Source: Cryptomeria japonica (lineage: Eukaryota > Streptophyta > Pinopsida > Cupressales > Cupressaceae). Taken from it: 64,000 nt of DNA. Position 1 is the first letter of the stretch. Each line of letters starts with the position of its first letter. Under the pieces are notes generated by a model. That model was not told the DNA's origin. It saw only the letters and a program-made list of their open reading frames with translations, and did no database searches. The stretch covers positions 193,215,619 through 193,279,618 of the forward strand of contig NC_081410.1 of NCBI RefSeq assembly GCF_030272615.1, in the 5' to 3' direction. Position numbers and translations under genes: made by a program. Below are positions 48,820 to 60,284 of the stretch, in pieces.

Positions 48820-49527
48820 GGGAGCCTTCATTTTTGTAAGGGTTCTGATTCATTCATCTTGGAGCAGACTGTAATTTTTTAGTTCTCTCTGCAAGAAGGG
48901 ATGTCTTTGTAACACATTTTCAGGATTTATAAAGCTTGGTGATACCTGTTTGGCAAGGACAATAGCTTGGTTTACTCCTCTACTCCTCATCTTTCTCTGT
49001 TACTGCATCTTCAGGGTTAGTCAGTTCTTTGGTGGTTGGCTTTTGCCCCCCTTAAAATTTACACTTCCTTTTGATGCCTTATGCAGAAACATATATACTA
49101 CTTGCAGGTCATTAGCTGTGTTTTTATGATTAATAGTCTTAGGTTGTGAAAAGGTTTTTTCCCTCTTAGGACTGTGATTATCCAGCCTGCTTATGAAGCA
49201 TTGATGCAAGGGTCATGGGTTGTTGGTTAGTGTAAAAAAGGGTTTATTATCATTGTTGTACTGTGTGTCTTTTGCTTAGATAGATTTCAAAAAGAATACC
49301 ATCTGGTGCAATCACCTTAGATTCAAGTTTTAGTTTTACATTTTCTCCTCCTTACTCTTTTCCCTGAAGAAATTGTTAGTTTAGGTGCAGAATCTGAAAA
49401 GAACCAGCTTACTCTGGAGGTTCACTCCATTTTTTAGGCAACCCACAGGCCTAGGAGGGTTCCCATGTGTCACAAGCCTGCTGAGTTGATAGCTTAGCAA
49501 ACAGGGGTGCAGGTTCAAGTGATAACA

Positions 49528-49802
49528 GTCCTTTCAAGTACCTTGAACATTTTATAAGTTGTCTCCTGCTTTCTAATGATGGGCATTATATTATTTCTTA
49601 CCCCATCCACTATTATTTTAATAGCCTTATCATTTCCCTCGATCCATGTGGATTTCTCGGTTTCATCTTCTGGTTGTGCACTTTCAGTTTGGACATATGA
49701 ATCAACTTTGTTTTCTCTTAAAATCATTTTGATTCTAAACTTCCAAGCTGAAAAATCTTCGCTACCTCCGAGTCTATCTTCGAATCTGATAGCGTTGGCC
49801 AT
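49528..49802 (-). pseudogene. Copia-3 gag, N-terminal part
   Basis: MANAIRFEDRLGGSEDFSAW starts at 49802 and runs open to YKMFKVLE, where the insertion begins. The rest of gag resumes at 44431 going down. The start is conserved with Copia-1 (13237) and Copia-2 (23730). Confidence 0.93.
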
Positions 49803-49879
49803 TATGGAAATGTGATGTAGTTTGTAACTTAGTCCTTGAATTTTATCAAAATTGAATAGCCTTAGGTTCGATTACCTTG

Positions 49880-49891
49880 GCTCTGATACCA
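49880..49891 (-). other. Primer binding site of Copia-3
   Basis: Plus-strand GCTCTGATACCA, the complement of TGGTATCAGAGC, adjoins the 5' LTR. Confidence 0.92.
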
Positions 49892-50690
49892 TGTAAAGTT
49901 ATTTCAATTTTAATTAAAGAACAAGTTATGAACTATGAATGCTATATATGGATATGAGGAATTATGTCAATGTCTAATAATTCTGATTTTTATCTGCAGG
50001 TCTGAAGGAGAGAGATCATTTAATATTTTCTATATCTTCTCCAAATGAATTCAATTGGCATATATATTATTTAGGCAACCGGTCAATTGGTGTATTGACC
50101 AGTCATGCCTTTTAGGCATGACCGATCAATGCACCCATTGATTGGTGCCTTTACAATTATACCATTAACACAATGCTGATTATCGGTTCAAAAACCCTGA
50201 TAGCATATTGTAATATCATAATATAATGACTGATCAATTTAATGAATCGGTTCATATAAACACCGATGATTCAAAGTGCACGATGAATATAATCCAACCG
50301 GTGCATTTGTTAACCAATGTTAATGCCAAATGAAGTGGTCTATTCATTAAACCCGATAACAAATATGCTCGATATAATTAAGCCCGATAACAGATGTGAA
50401 TCGGTGCCAATGTTTATGCATCCGATAGCAAGTATGTATCGGCGAATTTAACCTGATAACTTATAGCATTTAATATGCTATTGGGTTAATACCCCGATAG
50501 CATATTAATGCCAATTAACAATTGACATTAATATGCTATCGGGTTGTTAGCCCGATAGCATAATGATAAGCAATGTTTGTACAATCCGATAATCATATGC
50601 AATATAAATCAGACATGAAGCATGTAGATAAATAACAGAACAAGGAAGGTTAGGAAGATCTTATCTTGCATAAACTACCATGCATTAACA
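49892..50690 (-). repeat. Copia-3 5' LTR
   Basis: It is nearly identical to 39191-39985 and keeps the hairpin at 50074-50149. Confidence 0.95.
50074..50149 (-). repeat. Long hairpin in U3 of Copia-3 5' LTR
   Basis: It is the counterpart of 39369-39444 with one C/T change in the right arm. Confidence 0.82.
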
Positions 50691-51125
50691 ATGTATGCTA
50701 TGATTAGCACTAAACCAGATATTGCCAAAGTAGTTGGAGTCTTGAGCCAGTATATGGCTAATGCAAAGGAGCATTTGACTGCAATTAAAAGGATTTCCAG
50801 GTACCTTAATGGCACTTAAGAGTATTTCTATTTGCTATTATGGAGGTCTGTTAATGGATCCACACCAATCCTATAGAGGTTAGTCAGTGGACTTGTAATC
50901 ATGTAGAGGTCTGGGAGTAGATCAATAATCATTTAGAGGTCTTGATTTGGACCTACAAGAATCCTGAAAGGGTTCTATAGTGGACATACATGGATTTGTA
51001 AACTCTAATTGGCCGAGGGATATGGATGGTAGAAGGTCTTCAGATGGGTATGTTTTTATGTTATTTGGCGATGTGAACAATTGGGTGAGCAAGAGATAGG
51101 CTTTGGTTACTTTTCCATGACAGAA
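50691..51125 (+). pseudogene. Older copia RT/RNase H relic, right part
   Basis: It continues directly from 39190: MYAMISTKPDIAKVVGVLSQ then KEHLTAIKRISRYLNGT, the standard copia segment between RT and RNase H. After low-complexity breaks, HGFVNSNWPRDMDGRRSSDG and NNWVSKR (about 50985-51100) match the RNase H start. Interrupted by stops and by the Copia-3 insertion. Confidence 0.82.
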
Positions 51126-52170
51126 AGATATCATATAATTCTTGCAATCTATACAACATGTGGAAGACTGTTAGGATTAACAAAGTATCATACACTTTGC
51201 AACTCCTAGGTCTAGATTAATTATTTAATATTATATAATATTATAAATAAGGAGCCCACATGGGTCAAATCTTGAGATTCCATTGTAAGCACACTTTGCT
51301 ATATGTCATTGGTCTTATGACAGTTGTAAGAAGTCATTACATAAGGGTCTTCTAGGTGGATTATGACTAGCATCTTTGACTAGTTATTATTATTGATGTG
51401 TAAGAATAACTATTACACCCACATAGAGTGCTTGGGGTTTACTTGGACCCTTCTTGGTCATGGGGATCAACTAATCAACTAAGGAGTTACATTCTAATCT
51501 TGGAAGGGTTAGTCTTGGAGAGGAGTTAGACTTGGACCATTTTGGTTCTAGTATTGGATCATGGTTTTAGTAAACTATTCATGGTAACTCCCAAGCTTTT
51601 GAGTATTGATTGTTTTATTTGTGTGGTAGTGTCTTCCCAAATCACTCTCATTGTAACCATAAAATAAAAGCTCAATGAGTAACTAGCTATTTCACAAGCA
51701 CTCATGAGCTGCACTACTTGCCAGTAATGAGCAAAACATGGTTCGTGAGTTACTCATTGCTTGCAAAGCCAACATTGTTAGTGAGTTAACCAATAAATGT
51801 CGAAATTCGTTAAAATCTCATGAATCCAATAAGAAAAATCACTAGTTGGAAAAATAGTTCATCCTACTTATTAAACCACTCAAATTTAGTCTCTCACACA
51901 TTGTATTGTTTGAGCTTTCAATATTTCAACATGTTGGAGCAGATTGCATTTGTATGCAAGCAATATTCTGCAATTTTGAGTGATCACTTGTAGATTTTAA
52001 CAAATTTATCAACCACATTTGACATGCATGTAACACTTTTTCTTTTGTTTTCATTCTAGCTGTTAGGGATTACATTTATTTTAGTTGTTTTCTTGTAGCT
52101 GCTAGGGTTTTTAAATGTTTCTAGTTTTTAATTTTTTGCTCAGGTTTCATTTCATTTTTTCAAAAGAATA
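51126..52170. other. Unassigned DNA upstream of the hAT relic
   Basis: No ORF or boundary is recognised. It may contain the hAT promoter or its terminal repeat, but I could not find one. Confidence 0.3.
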
Positions 52171-53444
52171 ATGTCATCCACAAGCAATAGAAGTGGTGGC
52201 AAGCTTAGAGACTTTGCTTGCAATCAATGCAAAATAGGTAGAAAGCCAAAATGGTGATATGCAACAATTGTGGCAGTGCATGAGAGGATGCATTAATCAC
52301 CTCAAATTTCACTTTGTACGGATCAGCAGTCAAGATTTTGTGTATGTAATGCAACAAACAAAGATGTTAAGCAAGGGGCTAAGGCTCTCCTTTCATCCTA
52401 TGAGAAAAAGAGGAGGACCACTGAGGCACTGCTAGCTATCATGAGTTTTGTAGGTTTCAGAGATAAGTTTAAGGGGCTCTTCATCTTGCATTGGCTCACC
52501 AATGTGAGGTCTCATGTTGTAGGCAGCAACAATTCACAATCAAGGACACTTGGTTTTTCATTTCAGGTAACACTTATGGTGCGTAACTTTCATTGGAAGG
52601 TAGTATGTGGAATCAGAAGAAAAACATCATGTGGACAAGTTGTCATTTGCCAATTTTTGGTACTACAACAACGTACCATTTAATGTTGTTAAGAACCCTT
52701 ATTGGGAGGGCATTGACCATAGCAAGAAATAGGTTTTGAGGCACTAAGCCCTTATGAGTTGAGTGAACCATTGTTGGAGCCTGGAGGATGTCGAAAACAT
52801 AGACATTCAAATTCAAGAACAAAAGGATGTTTGGCAAAAGACAGGTTGCACTATATTTTCTAACAGTTGGATGAATGGCAGAAACCGCAACTCTTTCAAC
52901 TTTGTTGTGGCTTCAAGTGGACCATTGGTATTCATGTGGTTAGTTGATGCCTCCAATGAAGTGAAAAATGTTGTGACTATATACAACATGTTGGATGAGG
53001 TGGTGATGGAGGTGGTTATGGAGAGTGTTGCACAAGTTGCGATAGACAATGCAGTTGCATATGTGATATTTGGGAAACTTCGTGATGCGTGGCACCCTTA
53101 TGCTCTTTTGTACCCCTTGTGCAACCCATTGTCTTTGACCTTCTCCTTGAAGATAGACAAAAGTTGATGAGTCAAAACTATGGTGGAAGATATAAAGAAC
53201 ATTGTGAAATACATCTACAACCACATGGGTCCTAAATCTTATGAGAGTATATAGTAATAGAAAGGAGCTTATGTGGTTGGGAGTCACACAGTTTGCCACT
53301 AATTTCATCATAATGTAGAGTATTGTAGATTCACTACCATCTCTTAAGCAAATATTTGTAAGTTTCAAATGGTTGGACAATCCTTATTCAAAGAAGGTTG
53401 AAGGGAGAGGATTGTGAAGACCATTTCCTATGTTTGGATGAAAT
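52171..53444 (+). pseudogene. hAT-family transposase relic (BED finger plus DUF659-like)
   Basis: It starts MSSTSNRSGGKLRDFAC at 52171 with a broken BED-type zinc finger (CNQCK... H). CNATNKDVKQGAKALL follows. The core then resembles plant hAT transposases with DUF659: FANFWYYNNVPFNVVKNPYW (about 52640-52700), KTGCTIFSNSWMNGRNR, LVDASNEVKNV, AYVIFGKL, and further on IYNHMG and TQFATNFI (about 53215-53310). Several stops and at least two frameshifts break it. The C-terminal dimerisation region is missing, cut off at the LTR-like unit starting 53445. Confidence 0.8.
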
Positions 53445-53929
53445 TGTTGTGACGTTATCACACATCACCCCATTGTAAATGTGGACCCCCACTTTTTTGC
53501 TTTTAGGGTAGTTGTTTTGTTAGTTTGCTTAGCTTGGCAGTGGTTTCTTAAGCATCACTGGCCTTTGCTTGTGAGAGGAGATATGTCTTGTTAGGGCATG
53601 GTTAATGAGGTATGGATGCCAATCATATGGATGTTGTCAATGATGGTAAGCTTGCTAGGTCGTCAATGTTGTCAAAATGGTGAAAGTGGCTCAATATTGC
53701 AAAGCTGACAAAGTTGTCATCAAAATTGTCAAAGATGCAAGGAAGGTTGGAAAATGTTGGAGTGGAAAATCTACTTGTGATTCCGTTAGGAATTGCATGT
53801 CTTACATATGCAAGTCTTGCTCTACAATGTTGAAGATGGACACTAGAATCGTCAAGGGCCACAAGTGAAATTGTCAAAATATTAAGTGTCGTTCCAGTGT
53901 CAAGGATATCAAGTTTTAGTTTTCATTTG

Positions 53930-54520
53930 TGTCTAAGTGCTGATCAATGCAAATCCTTCCCAAACTCCAACTTGTCATGAAGAATTGCAAAACTTGAATG
54001 AAGTTCGACCTAGGTGACAAAAGGTTTGAGAACTTTGCCTGTCATCAATGCACAATGTAAGATCATTACAAAGTCCGACTTAGCATGTTGTTGATCATTG
54101 CACATTTAATTCAAACTCTGATCTACCTTGTGCAAAAGCTTGTAAAATTCTGATCCTATTTGTGCAAAACTAAACTAAACTCCGACCTTGCATTTGTGCA
54201 AATCGGGATGAAAGTCCAACCTAGGTGTAGAACATTGCAAACTTGAATCAAACTCTGCCTTGTGTAGGTGAAATGAAGCCGAACCTTCATAAAAGTATAC
54301 CAAGATGAAGGGCATAAATGTTGATTTAGTGCTAAATCCGTAATGCATTGTGGTTCATACATAATGCAAAAACTAGACAAAAGTCCATTTTCACCTTGGC
54401 AAGGAGGGAAAGTGTTGAATTCAACTAAACTCCTCAACAATGCAAAACTTGAGTAAAGTCCAACCTCAAGGGATAGTGCAAATCTTAATTGAACTCCAAA
54501 CTTAGAAAATTGTAGAAATG
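53930..54520. repeat. Degenerate repeat with CTTGAATGAAGTYCGACCT-like phrases
   Basis: Phrases such as AACTTGAATGAAGTTCGACC (about 53990), GATGAAAGTCCAACCTAGG (54209), AACTTGAATCAAACTC (54240) and AACTTGAGTAAAGTCCAACC (54447) recur at irregular spacing with TTGTGCAAA between. It looks like an old minisatellite. Confidence 0.5.
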
Positions 54521-56433
54521 TATCAAGCTTTGCTCAGCAACAGTATTGAAACTCAGACCTAAGCACAAAATCTGACTTAAAATGTCCTAAATGCACACCT
54601 GACATGTGAATGCAGAGCAGAGCTATTATTTTGATGTGTGAAGTGATGAATGATGTTGGGTAGGGGTTGTATAACTTGTATTTATACCCATTCATGGGAA
54701 AACCTTTCACTCAGCCAACCTGATCAAAAGGAGAAAACTGAATCAAAGTTTACCTAGCCTACTTCTCCTTAGTATTCATCCATGCACTGACCTTAATGTA
54801 TTTAATAATCCTAAACCTGCCCATGCTAGATGCAAGTTCTAAGTCGGCTTAGGATGAAGGAAAATTCAAGTTTTAAAGTGCAAACTGAGTGATCCCTAGG
54901 GCAGCCGACCTAGAAGGTTAGAGGCTGAATTCAAAGTGTAATCAGCTATATAAAGTTAAGAATGAATCTGCTCATGTAAGCATCATTTGAGTTCAATTCA
55001 AAACGCAGAATAAAGTTGCAGACCTAAGCAACAATTGCAGACCTGCAATTAGAGAGCAGAAATTGGGCAAAGGGGTACAAATTCCAGGCAAGAAATGATG
55101 TAAATCAGAAGTCAATAGGAGTAAATCAGACTGATGGATAAATTGATTAATGGTGATGTATGCTTATTTGTGTTACCCTTTCATTCATAATGTCTTTGCT
55201 TTCTTTGCAGGTTTTGATGTCAAGGAGAGGACCAGCATATTCAAGGCTTGGTAGGGTGCGAATTGAAGGAAGGATTTAATAGGAATCAACATCGAGAGGA
55301 ATTAAGAAGAAGTCCGATTCCCTTTTTCCATCGGGTTTCATCATGATGTTAAACAAAAAAAAAACATGATATTAACTAATAGGTTGTGAATAAATTAATA
55401 ACAGTTTATTCATTTACGAAAAAATAAGAATAAATGCAAAGATAAGATGAAAAGATTTAGGAATCTAGCAAAATTCATGTAGGGATATTACATACAATTA
55501 CAATTATCTTGAATTTCCTTCGGAATTCCAAGATCACAAATTCAACATGCTTTAGAACTACAAAGAAATCAGTCACATCCAAGGGGTTGTGTTCTACACT
55601 TCAAGATGAAAGGCTAACAAGAGGGAGGAGTCAAGATGTCCAAGATAAATGCAATGCATCACAAGGAATTCCAAATGTCATGAAGAATGTCTAAGAAAGG
55701 AAGTAATTCATTATTCCGGAGTTGAAGGCGATCAAATAACATCAAGATGAGGACAAAGCAAGGAAGAACTTTACAACATGAAGGCTATGTGTGAGATTGC
55801 TCTACAACAAGAAGGATATGACAAGGGTGACAAGATCAAAGTCAAGGTCTACACTCCAAGGCAACGACATGTTCCACGTCTCAAGAGCTGCACCAATGCA
55901 AGATCGAGTTCGGGACATCACAAGGACGAATTCCCAAATACAAAGAAGGAAGATTGAAAGTGATCAAGAAGGAAAGACAGTTTTAGAAGAGTTAATCAAA
56001 GTTAGAAAGTTTGATCACTTAGATGATACAATTTGGGAATATGTCCCACTACCTTCATCATGTTGAGCGAGTTGGAAATGTTGAGTATTAGGAGATATGT
56101 CTCAATCTCAAAAACTTTGTGATGATGTAGCTGATGTGGCGTCCTATTTATCACCATCAAATTTTTTCAAGTTAGTGCGTCTAAATACATTGAACCTAAC
56201 TCAGCTAGGGATAGAACAAGCGACACATGGCACTTCGTCGAAGTTTGTTTCATCATACCTAACCTCATTCCTGATTGGTGCACAATCAAAGATGGACATG
56301 TGTCCAAAATCTTGTAATTATTTCATTGGTCAAGAAAGAGTTTGTTGTAACAAACCCTAATTGGGGTTTTATTGTTAGATCTTGGTCATTGATTTGAGAA
56401 TCAATCCAAGCCTTCAAAATGTAAAGAGACCTC

Positions 56434-56440
56434 TATATAA
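56434..56440 (+). promoter_or_regulatory. TATA box of the 53445 unit
   Basis: TATATAA sits about 710 bases before the putative end, as in family B. Confidence 0.4.
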
Positions 56441-57152
56441 GGCCTAGTTTTCTGATTGTAAAGGTTACTAGTTCAATAATAGACAATAGTTAGCAATTAG
56501 AAGTAGCAATAGAGTAGGAGAAGGAAGCTAGAGATTGTTGCTAAGACTTGTTGAATTTAATACATGATCTTCATTGAAGCATGGTGGATTTCTATGTGTA
56601 ATTTCTACATGTTGCATGATTTCTTGTCACTTCTCAAGTTTAGATGAAGTTCATTGATTGTAATGGAGAAATGTGACTATAAGTTGTGTAATTTCTATGT
56701 GTAATTTCTACATGTTGCATGATATCTTGATGGAATTCCTGTTCATACCATTTGTAATTTGTTGACTATAAGTTGCAGTTTATGGTTAGTCTAAACTTCA
56801 TTAAGCACAAGTTTGATTGTGAATGTTCACTTGAATTGCACCAATCTTGGGTATGTGAATGAATGTTCATGATATGAAAACTCTTCATTATTCCTTAGAA
56901 GATTGCATCAGTTTTGCATAGTTGTTAGTGCATGGCGAAGTAAAGCTTGATCATGGAATTCGTCTATCAAAAGATCATCCTTTATTGTCATTGTTCTTAG
57001 TATTAGCAAGTTTTGTACTCATAAATTCCTTGATTTTTGTGGAAAAAAATCAAGCAAAACGCTTCCATGATTTTTTGTGGAAAAAAATCAGAAAACCCAT
57101 GAATTCTTTTGCTAAAAAAATTCGCCAAAAAAGAACCTATGGTTTGATACCA

Positions 57153-57420
57153 TGAAATAATTATAGATTATTTGATAATTTCAGAAGGAGAATAAAGCTC
57201 CTTGAATAGAGATTACAAGAGGATCTTTCCATAATGGAAATGGTCGAGAATAGAAACACAAAAGATAGAAAGGAAACTTCCTAAAACTAACTAAAGGTGA
57301 AAGACATGAAAGGAAGTTTCTAAATACTAACTAAATGACTAAGATAACCATTATATCAATATTACAATATTATATTAATACTATAGTGTACCATAATTTT
57401 ACCCCTTTACTAAAAAGTGG
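57153..57420 (-). mobile_element. Possible copia-type LTR piece (minus strand)
   Basis: GGTTTGATACCA followed by TGAAATAATTATAG resembles a reversed primer site next to an LTR end. The distal boundary and partner LTR were not found, so this is tentative. Confidence 0.3.
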
Positions 57421-58618
57421 AACAACGAAATGTCGACTGCCTTTGTTAAAGCTATACCCATACTACCTGGCGTAAACCGATATTCCTGTCACTACCATAA
57501 TACTACTAAAAATGGCTATGAATAAGTTAAACCAAAAAATTCTACAATGTGGCAGTGAAGCTCCATAAACCCAGGAATATTTTTTCTTTCTGTATTGTAT
57601 ACCGAATTTTTTAGTGCATTCATATACAGCTGCAACTTTTATGTGGTTAAAGTGATTTTTTATAGAATCCAGATCTAAATCAACCTTTACTGCAGTGCTA
57701 GGCGTCATCACTAATGGAATACTGCAGGGATTTTAACATCAATGATATTGCATTAGCAAAGTACAGTAATGCCATGGTTGTCGGTTGTCTAAGCATTAAA
57801 AACCTTACTCCAAACAAAATGTCAAAGTTATTTAGAGAGAGAAAGAGATGGTTACTAAATAAAATATCCAATCAAGAAATGTTCCCTGAATTACAGAATA
57901 TATTGGTTCTCAGATTTTTTACATTTTTTCATTTTGTATTTGTAGCCTTTCAGCCTTTTGTTTTATATGTTGAACCATGTAAATTTTTTGTTAATTTGTA
58001 TGTTGAATCATGTAAATTCCCAATTCAGCTCCAATGTTATGTAATATTATAATTAAATTTGAAATTTCCTTTACTTCAAAAATTTCACTATTTTATTCAT
58101 TGTCATCTCCTGCTATCCCTCTAAAGTGGCCTCCAGTTCCTTGCCATCCCAAAACACATCCTCACATTTCTTGCTATCTCTGCCACAGAAACACTGTGGA
58201 ACATAGCTCATGAATTCTCTAAATTCAGTTTTGTGCATGTTTTTGAAGATTGTTTTACAAATTAATGTGTTTTTTTAGTAGTCAGAAAATTTACCAGTGT
58301 TGAGTCTCAGCCGAATTTGGATCTGCAGAGTTTTTGAACTAGGATCTTAATGTCCTGTATTGTTGCAGGGAACACATGCAATCATCTTGTGTTCAGTCAT
58401 GTTTTGAACAGGCCTGGATTGTTACATAGACCTATTTTAATTTTTAACACATATTTCAGGCAAATTGTAATACTAATAATCTTTGGCTCAACCAAATATT
58501 GATAGGCTTGGAGTGTAGATAGAGCTATTTTAGGGTTTTAAGTCTTAATTTCCTTGCTTTCAGTTCATTCTCATTTTCATTTTCTTTCCATACTTCCCAG
58601 CCTATACTTTGCAATCAA
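57421..58618. other. Unassigned DNA upstream of the IDH exons
   Basis: No exon of isocitrate dehydrogenase and no other known domain is recognised. Small ORFs near 57463-58052 look random. Confidence 0.35.
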
Positions 58619-60144
58619 CGCTCCCCAGGGATGCGTCCCTAAGTTTTTATCCTTGTCTCCTATAGGGAGCATTTCGGGGAAGCCTAGGAAACATCCCCCC
58701 AAGCCCCCTCTGACCCCCCTTCCCGATCCCCTTTTTTGTCAAAATTTAGGAAATGGGGACTTTAAAAAAATTGCAGGGTACATTAGGTGATGCTAGCTGT
58801 CCCCAAGACATCTAGGGGACATCTAGATGTCCCTCATTTGTCACAAGGATGGCTAGCCATCCCCTAACATACCCAAGGGCAATTTTAGTCATGTTTGAAA
58901 AAAAAAAATTACAACTTTTCAATGCTTGTTTGGTTTATGACAGGTCAACTAGGATTTATAAAAAATATGAAAATGGCAGTTGCCATGAAGGTCTATGTGG
59001 TTTTGAAGGTGTTAATTTGGTCTTTATAGCAGGGGATCTGCCCCTCAACCCCACTCCATATTATGACAAGGAACACACCTAGGGTATTGCCTCTTGATAT
59101 CTATGAGGGGCATTGCCCCTCAACCCCCATCAAACTATAACTCTAACTAAGTAATAGACCAATGATGAATCATAATCACAAAATCTACAAAATACATATC
59201 CCCTGTTGGAAATCTCTACATCTTCACAATCAAGCATTATCTTGTTTCATACATTGGACCATAGTTCGCAGATTCAGACTGAGAGAGTACTCAGCAAGCC
59301 CAAAATTTCAACTCAGCAAAAACTCGGCCAGAACTCAACAATTTAGAAAGTACTAAAAATTAATCTCTCTTATAGAAACATATTTTTTTTTGTAAAATTC
59401 AATTACAAAATGTATCAAATTAAATATTGTTAGCAAAAACATGTGAAAAATGCATTTTAACCAGTGTTTTACGTGCATTGACATTTTTACCCATGTTTTT
59501 CCATGTCTATAAAAATGCAAGTTAAACTTGTGAAATCTTGCCCAGCAAAAAAGGTAGAGTACCTGGCAACTTGGAGAGTACTTGCAGAGTTTGCAAACTA
59601 TGCATTGGACAACTTGTTTAGTATATAAGGACTGCCATAGACAAAGTTGGCATGCTTTAGTCGTTAGATTTTTGAATATGAGTTAAGTCGTAGTTAGCAG
59701 GAAATGCCATTTTCATTATGCAAAGACAACTCATGGAACAATCCTATCTAAGGTCAAACTAGAACATAATCATCTTTTTACTTAACCATTCCTCTTTGTT
59801 AATAAGTTTGACAACAAAACATGCAGTCTTGAAATCTTTAGGAAAACTCTAATACTAAAATCCCTCACTTGAGTATACACATAAGTTAGGCATGTTCATA
59901 TATATATATATATATATAAAAAGAGCATCGTAATATTTAATTACCCATGCTTACAAAGGTTCTATAATGTCTATGAAGAATGCTATACCAATGTTATCAT
60001 ATGAATATATGAAATTTCTTTATATTTTAATAATTTTTTTTTTTTTAATATTCGTGCCCTGCCATCCCCTAAAAAATGGCCAAAAAGTACTGATGCTGGA
60101 AACATGTTCCACCGTCCCCGTCCAGGAAACTTTGGGGAGCATCG
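58619..60144. mobile_element. Possible transposon with CTCCCC terminal inverted repeats
   Basis: The left end CGCTCCCCAGGGATGCGTCC and the right end, reversed, CGATGCTCCCCAAAGTTTCC, share an imperfect inverted start. Both ends are unusually C/G-rich (runs of CCCC near 58700 and 60060) compared with the AT-rich middle, which includes a TA microsatellite. No transposase and no certain target duplication were found. It would lie upstream of, or in an intron of, the IDH gene. Confidence 0.35.
59898..59918. repeat. TA microsatellite
   Basis: This is a run of about ten TA units. Confidence 0.9.
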
Positions 60145-60284
60145 TTTACAATATATTTATAGGTTAATACGATATGTTTGTTGCAAGGCAAATGGAGTCT
60201 AGTAATTGATTCTTTTTATACTAATTTTAACATTTTAAGTCCTCATCTTATTCTATCTATATGTTATTGTCTGGTGTGATACAG

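Larger units (their letters stand above)
44437..49527 (+). mobile_element. 5.1-kb insertion in Copia-3 gag carrying a CLASSY-like fragment
   Basis: GTCCT at 44432-44436 and 49528-49532 is a perfect target duplication, and removing the insert rejoins gag. The ends are TGTTACC...GATAACA (inverted TGTTA/TAACA), as for LTRs, but no direct terminal repeat is seen. Contents: 44437-46181 noncoding with short ORFs; the CLASSY-like ORF; 46773-47850 mixed DNA with GCGCCCAG phrases; 47990-48560 very AT-rich; and a TATA region at 48812 about 715 bases before the end. It must be younger than Copia-3, whose LTRs are about 1% apart. Confidence 0.85.
39191..50690 (-). mobile_element. Copia-3: Ty1-copia LTR retrotransposon
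   Basis: ATGTA at 39186-39190 and 50691-50695 is the target duplication. LTRs are 39191-39985 (3' in element sense) and 49892-50690 (5'). By eye the LTRs differ by about eight substitutions and one 4-base indel (about 1%), so it is the youngest of the three copia elements. It is interrupted within gag by a 5.1-kb insertion. Its length without that insert is about 6.4 kb. Confidence 0.95.
53445..57152 (+). mobile_element. Degenerate LTR-like unit related to family B
   Basis: The start TGTTGTGACGTTATCACACA resembles the family B start (TGTTGTGACC..TCACACATCGCCCCAT). Near the other end, CAAACCCTAATTGGGGTTT and TATATAA (56434-56440) parallel family B. No long ORF remains; weak fragments lie at 55509-56360. 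The right end is uncertain. TGAAAT at 53439-53444 recurs at 57153-57158 after a CCA, which could be a 6-bp duplication, but the same spot also looks like a copia primer-site/LTR junction. Confidence 0.5.

Noticed and set aside
44437-49527. Ordinary two-LTR retrotransposon
   Set aside because: I compared both ends by eye and found no direct repeat, primer site or polypurine tract.
57463-58052. Divergent ORFs as possible small genes
   Set aside because: Low-complexity, membrane-like residues from T-rich DNA; no motif or promoter seen.
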